From Solibacillus merdavium (GTDB lineage Bacteria; Bacillota; Bacilli; Bacillales_A; Planococcaceae): DNA of 64,000 nt. Where the stretch lies: assembly GCF_014836935.1 (NCBI RefSeq), contig NZ_JACSPW010000016.1, forward strand, positions 1 through 64,000, given 5' to 3'. A program made the position numbers and the translations under genes. The notes beneath the pieces are model-generated. The model had not been told where the DNA came from, did not search any database, and saw only the letters and a program-made list of their open reading frames with translations. Each line of letters opens with the position of its first letter. The first letter of the stretch is position 1. This document shows, piece by piece, positions 1 to 9,723 of this stretch.

Positions 1-40
1 GTTGGGGGCTTCCCCCTGTGAGAGTAGGACGTCGCTTCGC
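1..40 (+). rRNA. rrf: 5S rRNA, 3' end only
   Basis: The first 40 bases match the 3' end of Bacillales 5S rRNA: a G-run and C-run helix, then GTGAGAGTAGGACGTCGC. The 5' part lies outside the window. A terminator follows at once, so this is the end of an rRNA operon. No tRNA gene is seen after it. Confidence 0.9.
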
Positions 41-47
41 ACATGTA

Positions 48-75
48 AAACCACTGAGAAATCAGTGGTTTTTTT
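48..75 (+). terminator. rRNA operon terminator
   Basis: A 10-bp perfect stem (AAACCACTGA/TCAGTGGTTT) with a GAAA loop is followed by a T-run. It directly follows the 5S rRNA. Confidence 0.9.
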
Positions 76-307
76 GTGCACTTATTTCGTTTTATAATTC
101 CCCCTGTTAAGGCTGATGCTCTGAATCTAAAATGGTTTTATGTTATGAACTTGTTTAAGTAGTATGCTTTGTTAATCATGATTACGAGTGGTTAGAGTGG
201 AAATTCAGCCTGTTCTTTTTAGACAGATGGGGAGTCGTGTCGTTGATAGAAGAGGCATTTTAATAGTTGTGCTTAATATAGTGTATACATAACTTTTAAA
301 TACACAT
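76..307. other. Intergenic, no gene seen
   Basis: This AT-rich stretch after the rRNA terminator has no reading frame with a convincing ribosome binding site and no recognisable RNA. Since decayed gene remnants lie just downstream, it may be eroded coding sequence, but I could not identify a parent gene. Confidence 0.5.
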
Positions 308-365
308 AAAAAAATCATAATAGGCTGCTTAGCGACCGTATTGTAACGGTGCTAAGCAGCCTATT
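308..365 (-). terminator. Hairpin, probably terminator of decayed minus-strand gene
   Basis: A 15-bp stem (319-333 with 351-365) continues into a 5-bp inner stem (335-339 with 346-350). On the minus strand it is followed by seven T's (314-308). It lies just past the stop codon of the symporter remnant, so it is probably the surviving terminator of that gene. Confidence 0.7.
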
Positions 366-377
366 TATGTTTGTATA

Positions 378-485
378 CTAACTACACATGCTACACCCGT
401 TCCCGATTAGGTTAGTTACAGCACGTGCCTCAGACATGAAGTGGTCTCCTCCAATAAGTAGAAAAATTATACCATTGGGAATGCC
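378..485 (-). pseudogene. Dicarboxylate/cation symporter (DctA/DctP/GltP-type) C-terminal remnant
   Basis: Read on the minus strand, this encodes a peptide containing FMSEARAVTNLIGNG. That is the signature near the C-terminus of the dicarboxylate/amino acid:cation symporter family (DctA, DctP, GltP), where it is normally followed by VATVVV and more residues. Here it ends early with CSMCS and a stop. Only about 35 residues of a protein normally over 400 long survive; upstream the similarity is lost after GIPNG. An apparent GGAGGA ribosome binding site and an extended -10 (TGGTATAAT on minus) before the internal Met at 437 lie inside the old coding sequence and are probably coincidental. Confidence 0.7.
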
Positions 486-562
486 GCAAGTGGTTTTGCG
501 AATGTAATAGAGTAGTGTTGGGCGCCCGATAAAACAATATTTTATTGGTACTTGCCCAAAAT

Positions 563-715
563 TCATTTGAGCTGTTTACAAAGGAAGCGTTATACACCCA
601 TGTATGACAGCAAGTAGAGTTGGATCAGACACATACTGTAACAGTTCACATAAAAGCATTGCGTGAAAAATTAAAGGACCCTGTGAAGTCTCCTTACTTT
701 ATACAAACTGTTTGG
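563..715 (+). pseudogene. OmpR/PhoB-type response regulator, DNA-binding domain remnant
   Basis: The plus-strand frame through 563-715 reads like the end of an OmpR-family winged helix: ELFTKEALYTHV, an in-frame TGA where the family has Trp, then TVTVHIKALREKLKD and SPYFIQTVW. The family pattern is VDVHIRRLREKI followed by IRTVWGVGYKF; here the sequence breaks right after TVW. No receiver domain or start codon remains. It abuts the symporter remnant on the opposite strand, which suggests the leftovers of a two-component system beside its C4-dicarboxylate transporter. Confidence 0.75.
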
Positions 716-896
716 TGTAACATAGCCTTTTTACTTTTACTCGTCGTATGAGTATTTTACAATGATATTAATTGTCCCGATTTTCGTTTGCATGGGTATG
801 CCCTAAAATCACTTTTCTTTTTAAATCATTTTTTTGAAATTGTGACAAATCGTTCACAAATGGAATTGTTTCCATTAGGAAGGTTTGAAACTTACA

Positions 897-905
897 TGGT
901 ATAGT
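897..905 (+). promoter_or_regulatory. Extended -10 promoter of yebG-like gene
   Basis: TGGTATAGT is an extended -10 (TGn plus TATAGT, 900-905). No good -35 is visible. Transcription would start near 912, which places the ATG at 922 almost at the 5' end and favours the downstream TTG start. Confidence 0.4.
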
Positions 906-939
906 TAGAGCGATATTTAAGATGTGGAAGGTGTACAAT

Positions 940-1128
940 TTGACTAAAAAACAAGTTTGGTATGAAGTAGAAGAAAATGAGACAATCGAGCAATGTCTAG
1001 AAAGAATGAAGAAAGATGGCTATATGGCGTTTGGGCGGAAAGAAGAGCCAGTATTTGAAGAAGTAAATGGAGAACCAATTTACTTACGTCAAAAAATCCG
1101 ATTTAAAGGTATATTAATGGAATCATGA
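940..1128 (+). CDS. yebG: NETI motif-containing protein, YebG-like
   Basis: This small protein (62 aa from TTG at 940) contains VEENETIEQCLERM, the NETI motif of a short Bacillales family whose B. subtilis member is, to my knowledge, YebG, next to purE. Its function is unknown. It is soluble and highly charged, with no membrane segment. An in-frame ATG at 922 would add MWKVYN but has no ribosome binding site. GGAAGGTG at 926-933 lies 6 bases before the TTG, so I chose the TTG. The gene sits just upstream of the PurR boxes of the purine operon and has its own promoter. Confidence 0.8.
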   Translation: MTKKQVWYEVEENETIEQCLERMKKDGYMAFGRKEEPVFEEVNGEPIYLRQKIRFKGILMES

Positions 1129-1143
1129 CAAAGATCCAGTTAA

Positions 1144-1187
1144 AAACACGAACAATTAGTTTTACCTAAAAAATATTGTTCGCATTT
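1144..1187 (+). promoter_or_regulatory. Paired PurR boxes of the purine operon
   Basis: AAACACGAACAAT (1144-1156) and, inverted, ATTGTTCGCATTT (1175-1187; reverse complement AAATGCGAACAAT) match the B. subtilis PurBox pattern with its CGAAC core. The inverted pair is separated by 18 bases and ends just before the -35. This fits PRPP-modulated repression by PurR. The purR gene is not in the window. Confidence 0.75.
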
Positions 1188-1192
1188 TGACG

Positions 1193-1221
1193 TTGATTTT
1201 ATAACCAACCCTTGTTAAAAT
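1193..1221 (+). promoter_or_regulatory. Purine operon promoter
   Basis: TTGATT (1193-1198), a 17-base spacer and TAAAAT (1216-1221), with an upstream TG making the -10 extended. The predicted start near 1228 leaves the whole riboswitch in the leader. Confidence 0.75.
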
Positions 1222-1243
1222 GTGAAAAGGAAAAACATTTAAT

Positions 1244-1312
1244 CCCTCATATATGCTAGAGAATATGGCTCTAGTGTCTCTACCCGGCACCGTAAATACC
1301 GGACTATGTGGG
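1244..1312 (+). promoter_or_regulatory. Purine riboswitch, guanine type
   Basis: The aptamer has P1 (1244-1250 with 1306-1312, one T-T mismatch), P2 (CTAGAG 1256-1261 with CTCTAG 1269-1274) and loop AATATGG. The joining segment TCTCTACC leads to P3 with loop CCGTAAA (1290-1296). P3 carries one C-A mismatch (1288/1298). The specificity base in GGACTAT is C (1304), the guanine/hypoxanthine form; adenine aptamers have T there. GGGAAAGCA just after P1 can pair with TGCTTTCTC in the terminator's 5' arm, a plausible antiterminator. Ligand binding should therefore switch the operon off. Confidence 0.95.
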
Positions 1313-1384
1313 AAAGCAACTTTTGGTATGATTATAAAAAGGGTGTGGATTGCAAATGCATGTATCTACATATTTTATTAACAG

Positions 1385-1440
1385 TCCTCAAGTAAACTGC
1401 TTTCTCATGCGCAGAGAGTAGTTTATTTGAGGATTTTTTT
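1385..1440 (+). terminator. Riboswitch-controlled terminator before purE
   Basis: A 21-bp stem with only G-U interruptions starts at TCCTCAAGTAAACTG (1385) and closes at TTGAGGA (1427-1433). It is followed by seven T's and lies 47 bases before the purE start. It is the expression platform of the guanine riboswitch. Confidence 0.9.
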
Positions 1441-1487
1441 CGTTAATAATTACGCAAGTGGAGAAGATGTTTAAAGGAGCGAAACTC

Positions 1488-1976
1488 ATGGAACCAAAAG
1501 TTGGCGTTATAATGGGAAGTTCAAGTGACTGGGAAACGATGAAACATGCTTGTGACATTTTGGAAGAACTGCAAGTACCTTATGAAAAACAAGTGGTATC
1601 TGCTCACCGTACACCAGATCTAATGTTTGAATATGCAGAAGGTGCACGTAGTCGAGGTATTCAAGTAATTATTGCAGGGGCAGGTGGTGCAGCACATTTA
1701 CCAGGCATGGTAGCTGCGAAAACGACATTACCTGTAATTGGTGTGCCTGTACAATCCCGCGCATTAAATGGTCTTGATTCATTATTATCTATCGTACAAA
1801 TGCCAGGTGGTGTGCCAGTAGCAACGGTTGCAATTGGTAAAGCAGGTGCAACAAATGCAGGATTGCTTGCAGCACAAATATTAGGTGCTTTTGATCACGA
1901 CCTTGCTACAAAGCTTGAAGCGCGACGTGAAGCGACAAAAGCGCAGGTTTTAGAAAGCACAGGTGACTTGACGTGA
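1488..1976 (+). CDS. purE: N5-carboxyaminoimidazole ribonucleotide mutase PurE
   Basis: The class I PurE converts N5-CAIR to CAIR in purine synthesis. At 162 aa it has the usual length. GSSSDW (residues 10-15) binds phosphate, SAHRTP (38-43) carries the catalytic His40, and [12 protein letters not shown] (63-74) completes the active site. I chose ATG 1488, preceded by AAAGGAG; upstream in-frame codons lack a ribosome binding site. First gene of the pur operon, behind the riboswitch terminator; it overlaps purK by 4 bases, consistent with the coupled PurK-PurE route. Confidence 0.97.
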   Translation: MEPKVGVIMGSSSDWETMKHACDILEELQVPYEKQVVSAHRTPDLMFEYAEGARSRGIQVIIAGAGGAAHLPGMVAAKTTLPVIGVPVQSRALNGLDSLLSIVQMPGGVPVATVAIGKAGATNAGLLAAQILGAFDHDLATKLEARREATKAQVLESTGDLT

Positions 1977-3097
1977 CAAAAATGATTTACCCTGGACAAA
2001 CAATTGGTATTATCGGCGGTGGCCAACTTGGTCGCATGATGGCAGTAGCGGCGAAAGAAGCCGGCTATAAAATCGCGGTACTCGAACCTACGATGGATTC
2101 ACCTTGTGGACAAGTGGCAGATATTCGCATTGTTGCCGCCTATGATGATGAGGGAGCATTGGAAGAACTAGCAGAAGTAAGTGATGTAATTACTTATGAA
2201 TTTGAAAATATAGATTACGATGGTTTAAAGCGTCTTACACAAATTGCTTACGTTCCACAAGGCGCGGAACTTGTACGTATTACACAAAACCGTATTACAG
2301 AAAAACAAATGATTGTTGATGCGGGTTGTCCGGTAGCACCGTACATTGTCGCTACTACATATGAACAACTTCAAGAAAGCATTGTAGAAATCGGCTTCCC
2401 ATGTATCGTGAAAACAGCAAGAGGCGGTTATGATGGGAAAGGTCAGCAGTTGTTGAAGTCTGCGGATGATTTACCGCTAGCAAAAGATTTATTTACACAT
2501 TCACAATGTATTGCAGAGGGCTATGTTCCATTTACAAAAGAAATTTCCGTTATTGTTCAGCGCAATGGACATGGTGAAACATACTGCTTGCCAGTAGGTG
2601 AAAACGTACATGTGAACCACATTTTACATGAGACAATTGTGCCTGCAAGGATTGATACTAAAACGGCAGGGTTGGCAGAAAAGGCAGCTATGAATATTGC
2701 GGACCATTTACAATTAGTCGGTACATTGGCAGTAGAAATGTTCGTGCTTGAAGATGGTAGTGTTGTTATTAACGAATGTGCACCGCGCCCTCATAATTCA
2801 GGTCATTACTCAATAGAGGCGTGCAATATATCCCAATTTACACAGCATATCCGTGCTGTATGTGGCTGGCCTTTACGGAAGCCAAAGCTATGGGGACCAT
2901 CGATTATGGTCAACGTGCTTGGTCAGCATGTCGTTTCGTTAACAAACTCTATTTCGAAATATCCTGATTGGTCTATACACCTTTACGGAAAATCAGAAGC
3001 AAAAGTAAACCGCAAAATGGGTCACGTAACAATTATGACAGATGATATAAATACAACAATAAAACAAATTAAGGATTCCGGTATTTGGCCGGAATAG
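1973..3097 (+). CDS. purK: N5-carboxyaminoimidazole ribonucleotide synthase PurK
   Basis: PurK carboxylates AIR to N5-CAIR using ATP and bicarbonate. The 374-aa protein has the N-terminal GGGQLGRM (15-22), an ATP-grasp region with [11 protein letters not shown], and the metal-binding [15 protein letters not shown]. The GTG start overlaps the purE stop codon and is preceded by AGGTGA. An ATG three codons later (1982) is possible but has worse spacing. Cytoplasmic, second gene of the pur operon. Confidence 0.96.
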   Translation: MTKMIYPGQTIGIIGGGQLGRMMAVAAKEAGYKIAVLEPTMDSPCGQVADIRIVAAYDDEGALEELAEVSDVITYEFENIDYDGLKRLTQIAYVPQGAELVRITQNRITEKQMIVDAGCPVAPYIVATTYEQLQESIVEIGFPCIVKTARGGYDGKGQQLLKSADDLPLAKDLFTHSQCIAEGYVPFTKEISVIVQRNGHGETYCLPVGENVHVNHILHETIVPARIDTKTAGLAEKAAMNIADHLQLVGTLAVEMFVLEDGSVVINECAPRPHNSGHYSIEACNISQFTQHIRAVCGWPLRKPKLWGPSIMVNVLGQHVVSLTNSISKYPDWSIHLYGKSEAKVNRKMGHVTIMTDDINTTIKQIKDSGIWPE

Positions 3098-3110
3098 AAG
3101 GAGAAAATTT

Positions 3111-4412
3111 ATGATAGAACGCTATACACGTCCCGAAATGGGTGCCATTTGGACTGAAGAGAACAAGTTTAAGGCATGGTTGGAAGTAGAAATTTTAGCT
3201 TGTGAAGCATGGGCTGAAATCGGTGTAATTCCAAAAGAAGATGTTGTGAAACTACGTGCAAATGCATCATTTGATATGGATCGAATTTATGAAATCGAGC
3301 AGGAGACACGTCATGATGTTGTGGCGTTTACACGTGCAGTTTCAGAAATGCCAGCACTTGGTGATGAAAAGAAATGGGTTCACTACGGATTAACTTCTAC
3401 GGACGTTGTAGATACAGCATTATCATATTTAATCAAACAGGCAAATGAAATTTTACGAAAAGATTTACATAATTTCATTGCTATCCTTACTGAAAAAGCA
3501 AAAGAGCACAAATATACAGTTATGATGGGTCGTACACACGGTGTGCATGCAGAACCAACTACATTTGGTTTAAAGCTTGCATTGTGGTTAGAAGAAATGC
3601 GCCGTAATTTAGTACGTTTTGAAGAAGCGGCAAACGTAATTGAAACAGGTAAAATGAGCGGTGCGGTAGGAACATATGCCAATATCGATCCGCGTGTTGA
3701 AGCTTATGTATGTAAGCATCTAGGCTTAGCTGCTGCACCAATATCTACACAAACATTGCAGCGTGACCGTCATGCACAATATTTTTCTACTTTAGCACTT
3801 ATAGCAACATCAATTGAAAAGTTTGCAACAGAAATTCGAGGCTTACAAAAATCGGAGACTCGTGAAGTTGAAGAAGGCTTTGCAAAGGGACAAAAAGGTT
3901 CTTCGGCAATGCCGCATAAACGTAATCCTATTGGTTCTGAAAATATGACAGGTATGGCACGTCTAATGCGCGGCTATATGTTAACAGCTTTTGAAAACGT
4001 GTCATTATGGCATGAACGTGATATTTCGCACTCATCGGCGGAGCGTGTCATTATTCCTGATGCAACAATCACATTGAATTATATGTTAAATCGTTTCGGT
4101 AACATTCTTAAAAACTTAACAGTATTCCCTGAAAACATGAAACGCAATATGGAACGCACATTCGGTCTTATCTACTCACAACGGATCTTACTAGCTTTAA
4201 TTGATAAAGGCTTATCGCGTGAGGAAGCGTACGATACGGTACAACCATTAACGGCACGTGCTTGGGATGAGCAAACTCAATTCCGTCCGCTTGTAGAGGC
4301 AAGTGAAAAAATCACTTCTTATCTATCAGCATCTGAAATTGAAGATTGCTTTGACTACAGCTACCATATTCAAAATGTTGATATGATTTTCGAACGTTTA
4401 GGTCTTAACTAA
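3111..4412 (+). CDS. purB: Adenylosuccinate lyase PurB
   Basis: PurB releases fumarate twice in purine synthesis: from SAICAR and from adenylosuccinate. This 433-aa member of the fumarase/aspartase superfamily has TSTD (95-98), [10 protein letters not shown] with the catalytic His (140-149) and the signature [11 protein letters not shown] (263-273), whose flexible loop carries the catalytic Ser. GAAGGAGA sits about 8 bases before the ATG. Third pur gene. Confidence 0.97.
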   Translation: MIERYTRPEMGAIWTEENKFKAWLEVEILACEAWAEIGVIPKEDVVKLRANASFDMDRIYEIEQETRHDVVAFTRAVSEMPALGDEKKWVHYGLTSTDVVDTALSYLIKQANEILRKDLHNFIAILTEKAKEHKYTVMMGRTHGVHAEPTTFGLKLALWLEEMRRNLVRFEEAANVIETGKMSGAVGTYANIDPRVEAYVCKHLGLAAAPISTQTLQRDRHAQYFSTLALIATSIEKFATEIRGLQKSETREVEEGFAKGQKGSSAMPHKRNPIGSENMTGMARLMRGYMLTAFENVSLWHERDISHSSAERVIIPDATITLNYMLNRFGNILKNLTVFPENMKRNMERTFGLIYSQRILLALIDKGLSREEAYDTVQPLTARAWDEQTQFRPLVEASEKITSYLSASEIEDCFDYSYHIQNVDMIFERLGLN

Positions 4413-4440
4413 TTAATCCATTAATCAGGGGGAATACGTG

Positions 4441-5151
4441 ATGAACAAAGGTCAACTTTTGTACGAAGGAAAAGCAAAACGATTATATGAAACAGAAAAT
4501 CCGGAAGTTCTTTTCGTTGAATATAAAGATAGTGCTACAGCATTTAATGGCGAGAAAAAAGCTAATATTGCTGGTAAGGGAAATTTAAATAATCAAATTA
4601 CGACGCTAATTTTCGAGAAATTACAAGCTAACGGCATTGAGTCACACTTCGTTAAACGTCTTTCGGATAACGAGCAGCTTGTACGTAAAGTAGAAATTAT
4701 TCCAATTGAAGTTGTGACACGAAATATCGCTGCAGGAAGCCTAGCGAAACGCCTGGGGTTTGAAGAGGGTATGGCGCTTAAACGTCCTATCGTTGAATTT
4801 TATTATAAAGACGATACGTTAGGCGACCCCCTTATTACGACGGAGCATATCGATGTGTTAGGCATTGCAACACTGGCGGAAGTAGAAGAATTATATAACG
4901 CAGCTCTGCATGTCAATGAAGTGCTAAGTCCAATCTTCGCTGCAGTTGGTGTAACATTAATCGATTTCAAATTAGAATTCGGTCGTGATAACAACGGCAA
5001 TGTATTATTAGCCGATGAAATTTCACCAGACACTTGTCGTTTATGGGACACTAAGACAAATCAAAAGCTTGATAAAGACGTATTCCGCCGTGATTTAGGG
5101 AGTATTACTGAAGTATATGAAATTATTTTACAAAAACTTGGAGGCATTTAA
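4441..5151 (+). CDS. purC: SAICAR synthase PurC
   Basis: PurC joins CAIR to aspartate with ATP to give SAICAR. At 236 aa it has the usual bacterial length. YEGKAKRLY lies at the N-terminus; the family signatures LIDFKLEFG and DEISPDTCRLWD lie in the C-terminal third. ATG 4441 has a GGGGGA site 8 bases upstream; the GTG one codon earlier is a less likely start. Followed by purS after 3 bases. Confidence 0.97.
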   Translation: MNKGQLLYEGKAKRLYETENPEVLFVEYKDSATAFNGEKKANIAGKGNLNNQITTLIFEKLQANGIESHFVKRLSDNEQLVRKVEIIPIEVVTRNIAAGSLAKRLGFEEGMALKRPIVEFYYKDDTLGDPLITTEHIDVLGIATLAEVEELYNAALHVNEVLSPIFAAVGVTLIDFKLEFGRDNNGNVLLADEISPDTCRLWDTKTNQKLDKDVFRRDLGSITEVYEIILQKLGGI

Positions 5152-5154
5152 CTC

Positions 5155-5400
5155 ATGAAGAAAGTCAAAATATATGTAACATTAAAAGAAAGTATTCTAG
5201 ATCCACAAGGTTCAGCGGTTCAAGGCTCTTTACAAAAAATCGGTTACAACGAAGTATCTGACGTACGTATCGGTAAATATTTAGAAGTAACAATCAGCGA
5301 TACTGACCGTGACGTTGACACAATCGTAAAAGAAATGTGTGAAAAAGTATTAACAAATACGGTTATCGAGAAGTACCGTTACGAAATCGAGGAGGCATAA
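5155..5400 (+). CDS. purS: FGAM synthase subunit PurS
   Basis: PurS is the 81-aa scaffold that brings PurQ and PurL together in the three-part formylglycinamidine ribonucleotide synthase of Gram-positive bacteria. It has the family features: [17 protein letters not shown] at the start, the middle GSLQKIGY, and a short ferredoxin-like fold. It lies between purC and purQ with only 4 bases to purQ. Confidence 0.96.
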   Translation: MKKVKIYVTLKESILDPQGSAVQGSLQKIGYNEVSDVRIGKYLEVTISDTDRDVDTIVKEMCEKVLTNTVIEKYRYEIEEA

Positions 5401-5404
5401 TACT

Positions 5405-6088
5405 ATGAAATTTGCAGTACTCGTTTTCCCGGGGTCTAACTGTGATATCGACATGTATCATGCGATCAAGGACGAATTAGGTGAAGAAGTAGAATATGTG
5501 TGGCATACAGCTACTAGTTTAGAAGGTTTTGATGGGGTACTCGTTCCTGGTGGCTTCTCATATGGAGACTATTTACGTTGTGGTGCAATGGCAAACCAAT
5601 CAAACATTATGACAGCATTAAAGGAGTTTGCAGGACAAGGCAAACCAGTGTTAGGTGTTTGTAACGGATTTCAGATTTTAACGGAGGCAGGTCTTTTACC
5701 AGGGGCGTTAATTCGAAACAAGAACCTGAAGTTCATGTGCCGTACCGTACAATTAAAAGTTGAAAATAACAACTCATTATTTACGAACCAGTATGAAGCT
5801 GGAGAAGTAATTAATATTCCAATAGCACATGGTGAAGGAAACTATTATTGTGACGAGGAAACTTTGACAGAACTTAAAGCGAATAACCAAATCGCATTCA
5901 CATACGAAGGTGAAAATCCAAATGGTTCTTTAGCGGATATCGCAGGAATTATTAACAAAGAAGGCAACGTATTAGGTATGATGCCGCACCCAGAGCGTGC
6001 AGCAAACGAAATCGTTGGTGGCGCAGACGGTCTGAAATTATTTAAATCAATTGTGAAGCAGTGGAGGGAACAACATGTCAACAACTAA
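5405..6088 (+). CDS. purQ: FGAM synthase glutaminase subunit PurQ
   Basis: PurQ hydrolyses glutamine and passes ammonia to PurL. The 227-aa class I amidotransferase has the oxyanion-loop region [13 protein letters not shown] (48-60), nucleophile Cys86 in GVCNGFQ, and the His and Glu of PHPERA near the end. HGEGNYY is also typical of the family. Its last 14 bases overlap the start of purL, which suggests translational coupling of the two subunits. Confidence 0.97.
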   Translation: MKFAVLVFPGSNCDIDMYHAIKDELGEEVEYVWHTATSLEGFDGVLVPGGFSYGDYLRCGAMANQSNIMTALKEFAGQGKPVLGVCNGFQILTEAGLLPGALIRNKNLKFMCRTVQLKVENNNSLFTNQYEAGEVINIPIAHGEGNYYCDEETLTELKANNQIAFTYEGENPNGSLADIAGIINKEGNVLGMMPHPERAANEIVGGADGLKLFKSIVKQWREQHVNN

Positions 6089-8306
6089 ATTTGAGCCATC
6101 ACCAGAGCAGATTAAAGAACAACGTCTATATGCGGACATGGGTATGACAGATGCAGAATTTGACTTAGCAATCGAAAAATTAGGACGCATTCCAAACTGG
6201 ACAGAGACAGGTCTTTTCTCAGTTATGTGGTCTGAACATTGCTCTTATAAAAAATCAAAGCCTGTATTGCGTAAATTCCCAACAAAAGGTCCTCAAGTTT
6301 TACAAGGTCCTGGTGAAGGTGCAGGAATAGTTGATATCGGTGATGAACAAGCTGTTGTATTCAAAATGGAATCACATAACCACCCATCTGCAATTGAACC
6401 ATACCAAGGCGCAGCAACTGGTGTAGGCGGAATTATTCGTGACGTATTCTCTATGGGTGCGCGTCCAATTGCCATGCTGAATTCTCTACGTTTTGGTGAG
6501 TTAAAATCAGCGCGCGGAAAATACTTGTTTGAAGAAGTAGTAGCAGGTATCGCGGGTTATGGTAACTGTATCGGTATCCCGACTGTAGGCGGCGAAATTG
6601 GTTTTGATCCTTGTTATGAAGGAAATCCGCTAGTAAACGCAATGTGTGTAGGGTTAATTGACCATAAGGATATCCAAAAAGGTGTTGCTGCAGGTGTAGG
6701 AAATACTGTAATGTACGTTGGTGCGAAAACAGGTCGTGACGGTATTCACGGTGCAACATTCTCTTCTGAAGAATTGACAGAAGATACTGAAGAAAGTCGT
6801 TCAGCAGTACAAGTTGGGGACCCATTCATGGAAAAATTACTTCTTGAAGCATGTTTGGAAGTTGTTAAATCGGATGCATTAGTAGGTATTCAAGATATGG
6901 GTGCAGCTGGTCTAACTTCATCTTCTGCAGAAATGGCTTCTAAAGCTGGTACTGGTGTAGAAATGAATCTGGACTTAGTTCCTCAACGCGAAACGAACAT
7001 GACAGCTTACGAAATGATGTTATCTGAATCTCAAGAGCGTATGTTAATCGTTGTAAAAGCAGGCCGTGAAGAAGAAATTAAAGCAATTTTTGATAAATAT
7101 GATTTAGATGCAGTAGCAGTAGGTCGTGTAACAGACGATAAAATGCTGCGCCTGATCCACAATGGCGAAGTAGTGGCGGAAGTACTTGCTGATGCACTTG
7201 CTGAAGATGCGCCGGTGTATAATATGCCAGATGCTGAGCCAGCTTATTTTGCTGAATATCAAGCAATGGAAAATGTAGAACCTAAAGTAGTAGATTACAA
7301 GGAAACATTAACTGCTTTATTAAAAGCACCAACAATCGCTTCGAAAGAGTGGGTGTATGATCAATATGACTATCAGGTTCGCACTAATACTGTAGTGGCA
7401 CCTGGATCGGATGCTGCTGTATTACGTGTCCGTGGTACAAACAAAGGGTTAGCGATGACAACTGACTGTAACTCCCGCTACATTTATTTAGATCCAACAA
7501 CAGGTGGTAAAATTGCTGTTGCTGAAGCAGCACGTAATATCGTATGTTCTGGTGGACAACCACTTGCAATTACTGACTGCCTGAACTTTGGTAACCCAGA
7601 AAGACCGGAAATTTTCTGGCAAATTCAAAAATCAGCAGACGGAATCGCAGAAGCTTGTTTAGCACTTGATGCACCGGTTATTGGTGGTAATGTATCGATG
7701 TATAACGAACGTTCAGGTGAAGCAGTTTACCCAACACCGACAATCGGTATGGTCGGTTTAGTAAAGGATTTAGCACATGTAACGACACAGGAAGTGAAAG
7801 CTGCCGGTGATGTTGTGTACTTAATTGGTGAAACGAAAACTGAGTTCGGTGGATCGGAACTACAAAAGTTAGTTGAAGGTGGTATTTCAGGTAAAGCACC
7901 ATCAATTGATTTAACTGTAGAAGCAGCTCGTCAAAAAGCAATTTTAGAAGCGATTCAAGCGGGACTTGTACAATCTGCGCATGACGTTTCTGAAGGCGGA
8001 GTTGCCGTTGCATTAGCCGAAAAAACATTTGCAGCGAATGGTTTAGGTTTAGATATAACGATACCAGGTTCTGCGACGACAGCTTTATTTGCCGAATCAC
8101 AATCCCGTTTTGTTTTAACAGTAAAAGAAGAAAATGCAGCGGCATTTGAAGCCTTTGTAAAAGATGCAACAAAAATTGGGTCAGTAACAGCTGACGCAAC
8201 GATTAAAATTAACGGTGAAACTGGCTTACTTGTTGAAGGTACTGTGGAGGAATTCCGTTCTGCTTGGAAAGGAGCAATCCCATGCTTGCTGAAATCAGAG
8301 GCTTAA
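6075..8306 (+). CDS. purL: FGAM synthase large subunit PurL (small-type)
   Basis: PurL converts FGAR to FGAM with ATP and ammonia from PurQ. At 743 aa it is the small-type PurL that needs PurS and Pur[11 protein letters not shown] lies in the N-terminal domain, [21 protein letters not shown] marks the ATP/metal site, and a second AIR-synthase-like domain covers the C-terminal half. GTGGAGGGAAC precedes the ATG inside purQ. The 3' end overlaps purF by 25 bases. Confidence 0.97.
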   Translation: MSTTKFEPSPEQIKEQRLYADMGMTDAEFDLAIEKLGRIPNWTETGLFSVMWSEHCSYKKSKPVLRKFPTKGPQVLQGPGEGAGIVDIGDEQAVVFKMESHNHPSAIEPYQGAATGVGGIIRDVFSMGARPIAMLNSLRFGELKSARGKYLFEEVVAGIAGYGNCIGIPTVGGEIGFDPCYEGNPLVNAMCVGLIDHKDIQKGVAAGVGNTVMYVGAKTGRDGIHGATFSSEELTEDTEESRSAVQVGDPFMEKLLLEACLEVVKSDALVGIQDMGAAGLTSSSAEMASKAGTGVEMNLDLVPQRETNMTAYEMMLSESQERMLIVVKAGREEEIKAIFDKYDLDAVAVGRVTDDKMLRLIHNGEVVAEVLADALAEDAPVYNMPDAEPAYFAEYQAMENVEPKVVDYKETLTALLKAPTIASKEWVYDQYDYQVRTNTVVAPGSDAAVLRVRGTNKGLAMTTDCNSRYIYLDPTTGGKIAVAEAARNIVCSGGQPLAITDCLNFGNPERPEIFWQIQKSADGIAEACLALDAPVIGGNVSMYNERSGEAVYPTPTIGMVGLVKDLAHVTTQEVKAAGDVVYLIGETKTEFGGSELQKLVEGGISGKAPSIDLTVEAARQKAILEAIQAGLVQSAHDVSEGGVAVALAEKTFAANGLGLDITIPGSATTALFAESQSRFVLTVKEENAAAFEAFVKDATKIGSVTADATIKINGETGLLVEGTVEEFRSAWKGAIPCLLKSEA

Positions 8307-9700
8307 ACGAAGAATGTGGCGTATTTGGCATTTGGGGCAACCAAGATGCAGCCCACTTAAGTTATTACGGTTTACACGCGTTGCAACATCGTGGACAAGA
8401 GGGAGCTGGTATCGTCACAACAGACGGTACTCAGCTTCAGGCTGTCCGTGGTGAAGGTCTTGTAAATGACGTGTTCAATGAAGATAAGTTACGTAAAGTT
8501 GTAGGGCATGCAGCAATTGCACATGTACGTTACGCAACTGCAGGCGGGAAAGGGCTGGAAAATGTTCAGCCACTATTGTTCCGGTCTTCAACAGGCTCAC
8601 TAGCGATTGCACATAATGGTAACTTGGTGAATGCCACTCATTTAAAGCAATTTTTAGAGCGCTCTGGTAGTATTTTTAATTCTACATCTGATACAGAAGT
8701 AGTTGTTCATTTAATAAAAAAATCAAAGCATTCACCTTTCCGAGCGAAAATAAAGGAAGCTTTATCTTTATTAAAAGGAGCATTTTCAATAATTTTGCTG
8801 ACAAATGATCAGATGATTGTGGCAAGAGACCGTAATGGTTTACGTCCGCTTTCATTAGGCAAGTTGGGCGATGCATACGTTGTTGCTTCTGAAACTTGCG
8901 CATTTGACTTAATTGGTGCGGAATACATTCGTGAAGTAGAGCCGGGAGAATTGTTGATTATTTCTAATAATGGTCTTGAAGTAGATAGCTATGTCGAAAA
9001 AGATAAACGAACTATGTGTGCAATGGAATATGTGTATCTAGCACGTCCCGATTCTAATATTGATGATGTTAATGTTCATATGGCTCGTAAACGTATGGGG
9101 AAAGAGCTTGCAAAAGAATGTGCTCATATTGAAGCCGATGTTATTACAGGGGTACCTGATTCATCCATTTCAGCGGCAATTGGCTTTTCTGAAGAAAGCG
9201 GAATTCCATATGAGCTTGGATTAATTAAGAACAGATATGTTGGACGTACATTTATCCAGCCTACTCAGGAGTTACGTGAGCGCGGTGTAAAGATGAAACT
9301 TTCACCTGTCGTACAAGTTGTTAAAGGAAAGCGTGTCATAATGGTTGACGATTCTATCGTACGCGGTACAACGTCTAAACGTATTGTTCGCATGCTAAAA
9401 GAAGCGGGCGCAGCTGAAGTACATGTCGTAATCTCTTCACCACCGATGACAGATCCATGCTATTACGGTATTGATACATCGACTCATGAGGAGCTCATTG
9501 CATCGAACCATAGTGTCGAGGAAATTCGTGAAGCAATTGAGGCGGATTCACTCACGTTTTTATCATTAGAAGGAATGGTACGTGCAACAAATCGTCCGTT
9601 TGAAGATGAAAATGGGGGTCTTTGCTTAGCGTGCTTTACAGGGAAATATCCGACAGAAATTTTCCCTGATACAGTATTGCCGCATGAAAAAGACTGTTAG
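8282..9700 (+). CDS. purF: Amidophosphoribosyltransferase PurF
   Basis: PurF makes phosphoribosylamine from PRPP and glutamine, the committed step. The 472-aa protein starts [16 protein letters not shown]: the first 11 residues match the propeptide removed in B. subtilis PurF to free the catalytic Cys12. The glutaminase half has [10 protein letters not shown]; the transferase half has the PRPP motif [14 protein letters not shown]. Cysteines at TMCAMEY and GLCLACF fit the Fe-S cluster ligands of the Bacillus enzyme. ATG 8282 lies inside purL and has AAAGGAG upstream. Confidence 0.96.
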   Translation: MLAEIRGLNEECGVFGIWGNQDAAHLSYYGLHALQHRGQEGAGIVTTDGTQLQAVRGEGLVNDVFNEDKLRKVVGHAAIAHVRYATAGGKGLENVQPLLFRSSTGSLAIAHNGNLVNATHLKQFLERSGSIFNSTSDTEVVVHLIKKSKHSPFRAKIKEALSLLKGAFSIILLTNDQMIVARDRNGLRPLSLGKLGDAYVVASETCAFDLIGAEYIREVEPGELLIISNNGLEVDSYVEKDKRTMCAMEYVYLARPDSNIDDVNVHMARKRMGKELAKECAHIEADVITGVPDSSISAAIGFSEESGIPYELGLIKNRYVGRTFIQPTQELRERGVKMKLSPVVQVVKGKRVIMVDDSIVRGTTSKRIVRMLKEAGAAEVHVVISSPPMTDPCYYGIDTSTHEELIASNHSVEEIREAIEADSLTFLSLEGMVRATNRPFEDENGGLCLACFTGKYPTEIFPDTVLPHEKDC

Positions 9701-9723
9701 AAATCAAGGAGGAGCATGGCATT

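Noticed and set aside
378-437. A 19-codon small gene with ribosome binding site, extended -10 and terminator on the minus strand
   Set aside because: Its residues and those encoded by the upstream site match the C-terminus of dicarboxylate symporters, so it is better explained as a pseudogene remnant.
841-858. Fnr/Crp-like site TGTGA-N8-TCACA upstream of yebG
   Set aside because: The spacing is 8 bases rather than 6 and there is no supporting context.
7678-8199. Long minus-strand open frames inside purL, purH and other pur genes
   Set aside because: They lie wholly within well-identified genes, have low-complexity Leu/His/Gln-rich translations and lack ribosome binding sites.
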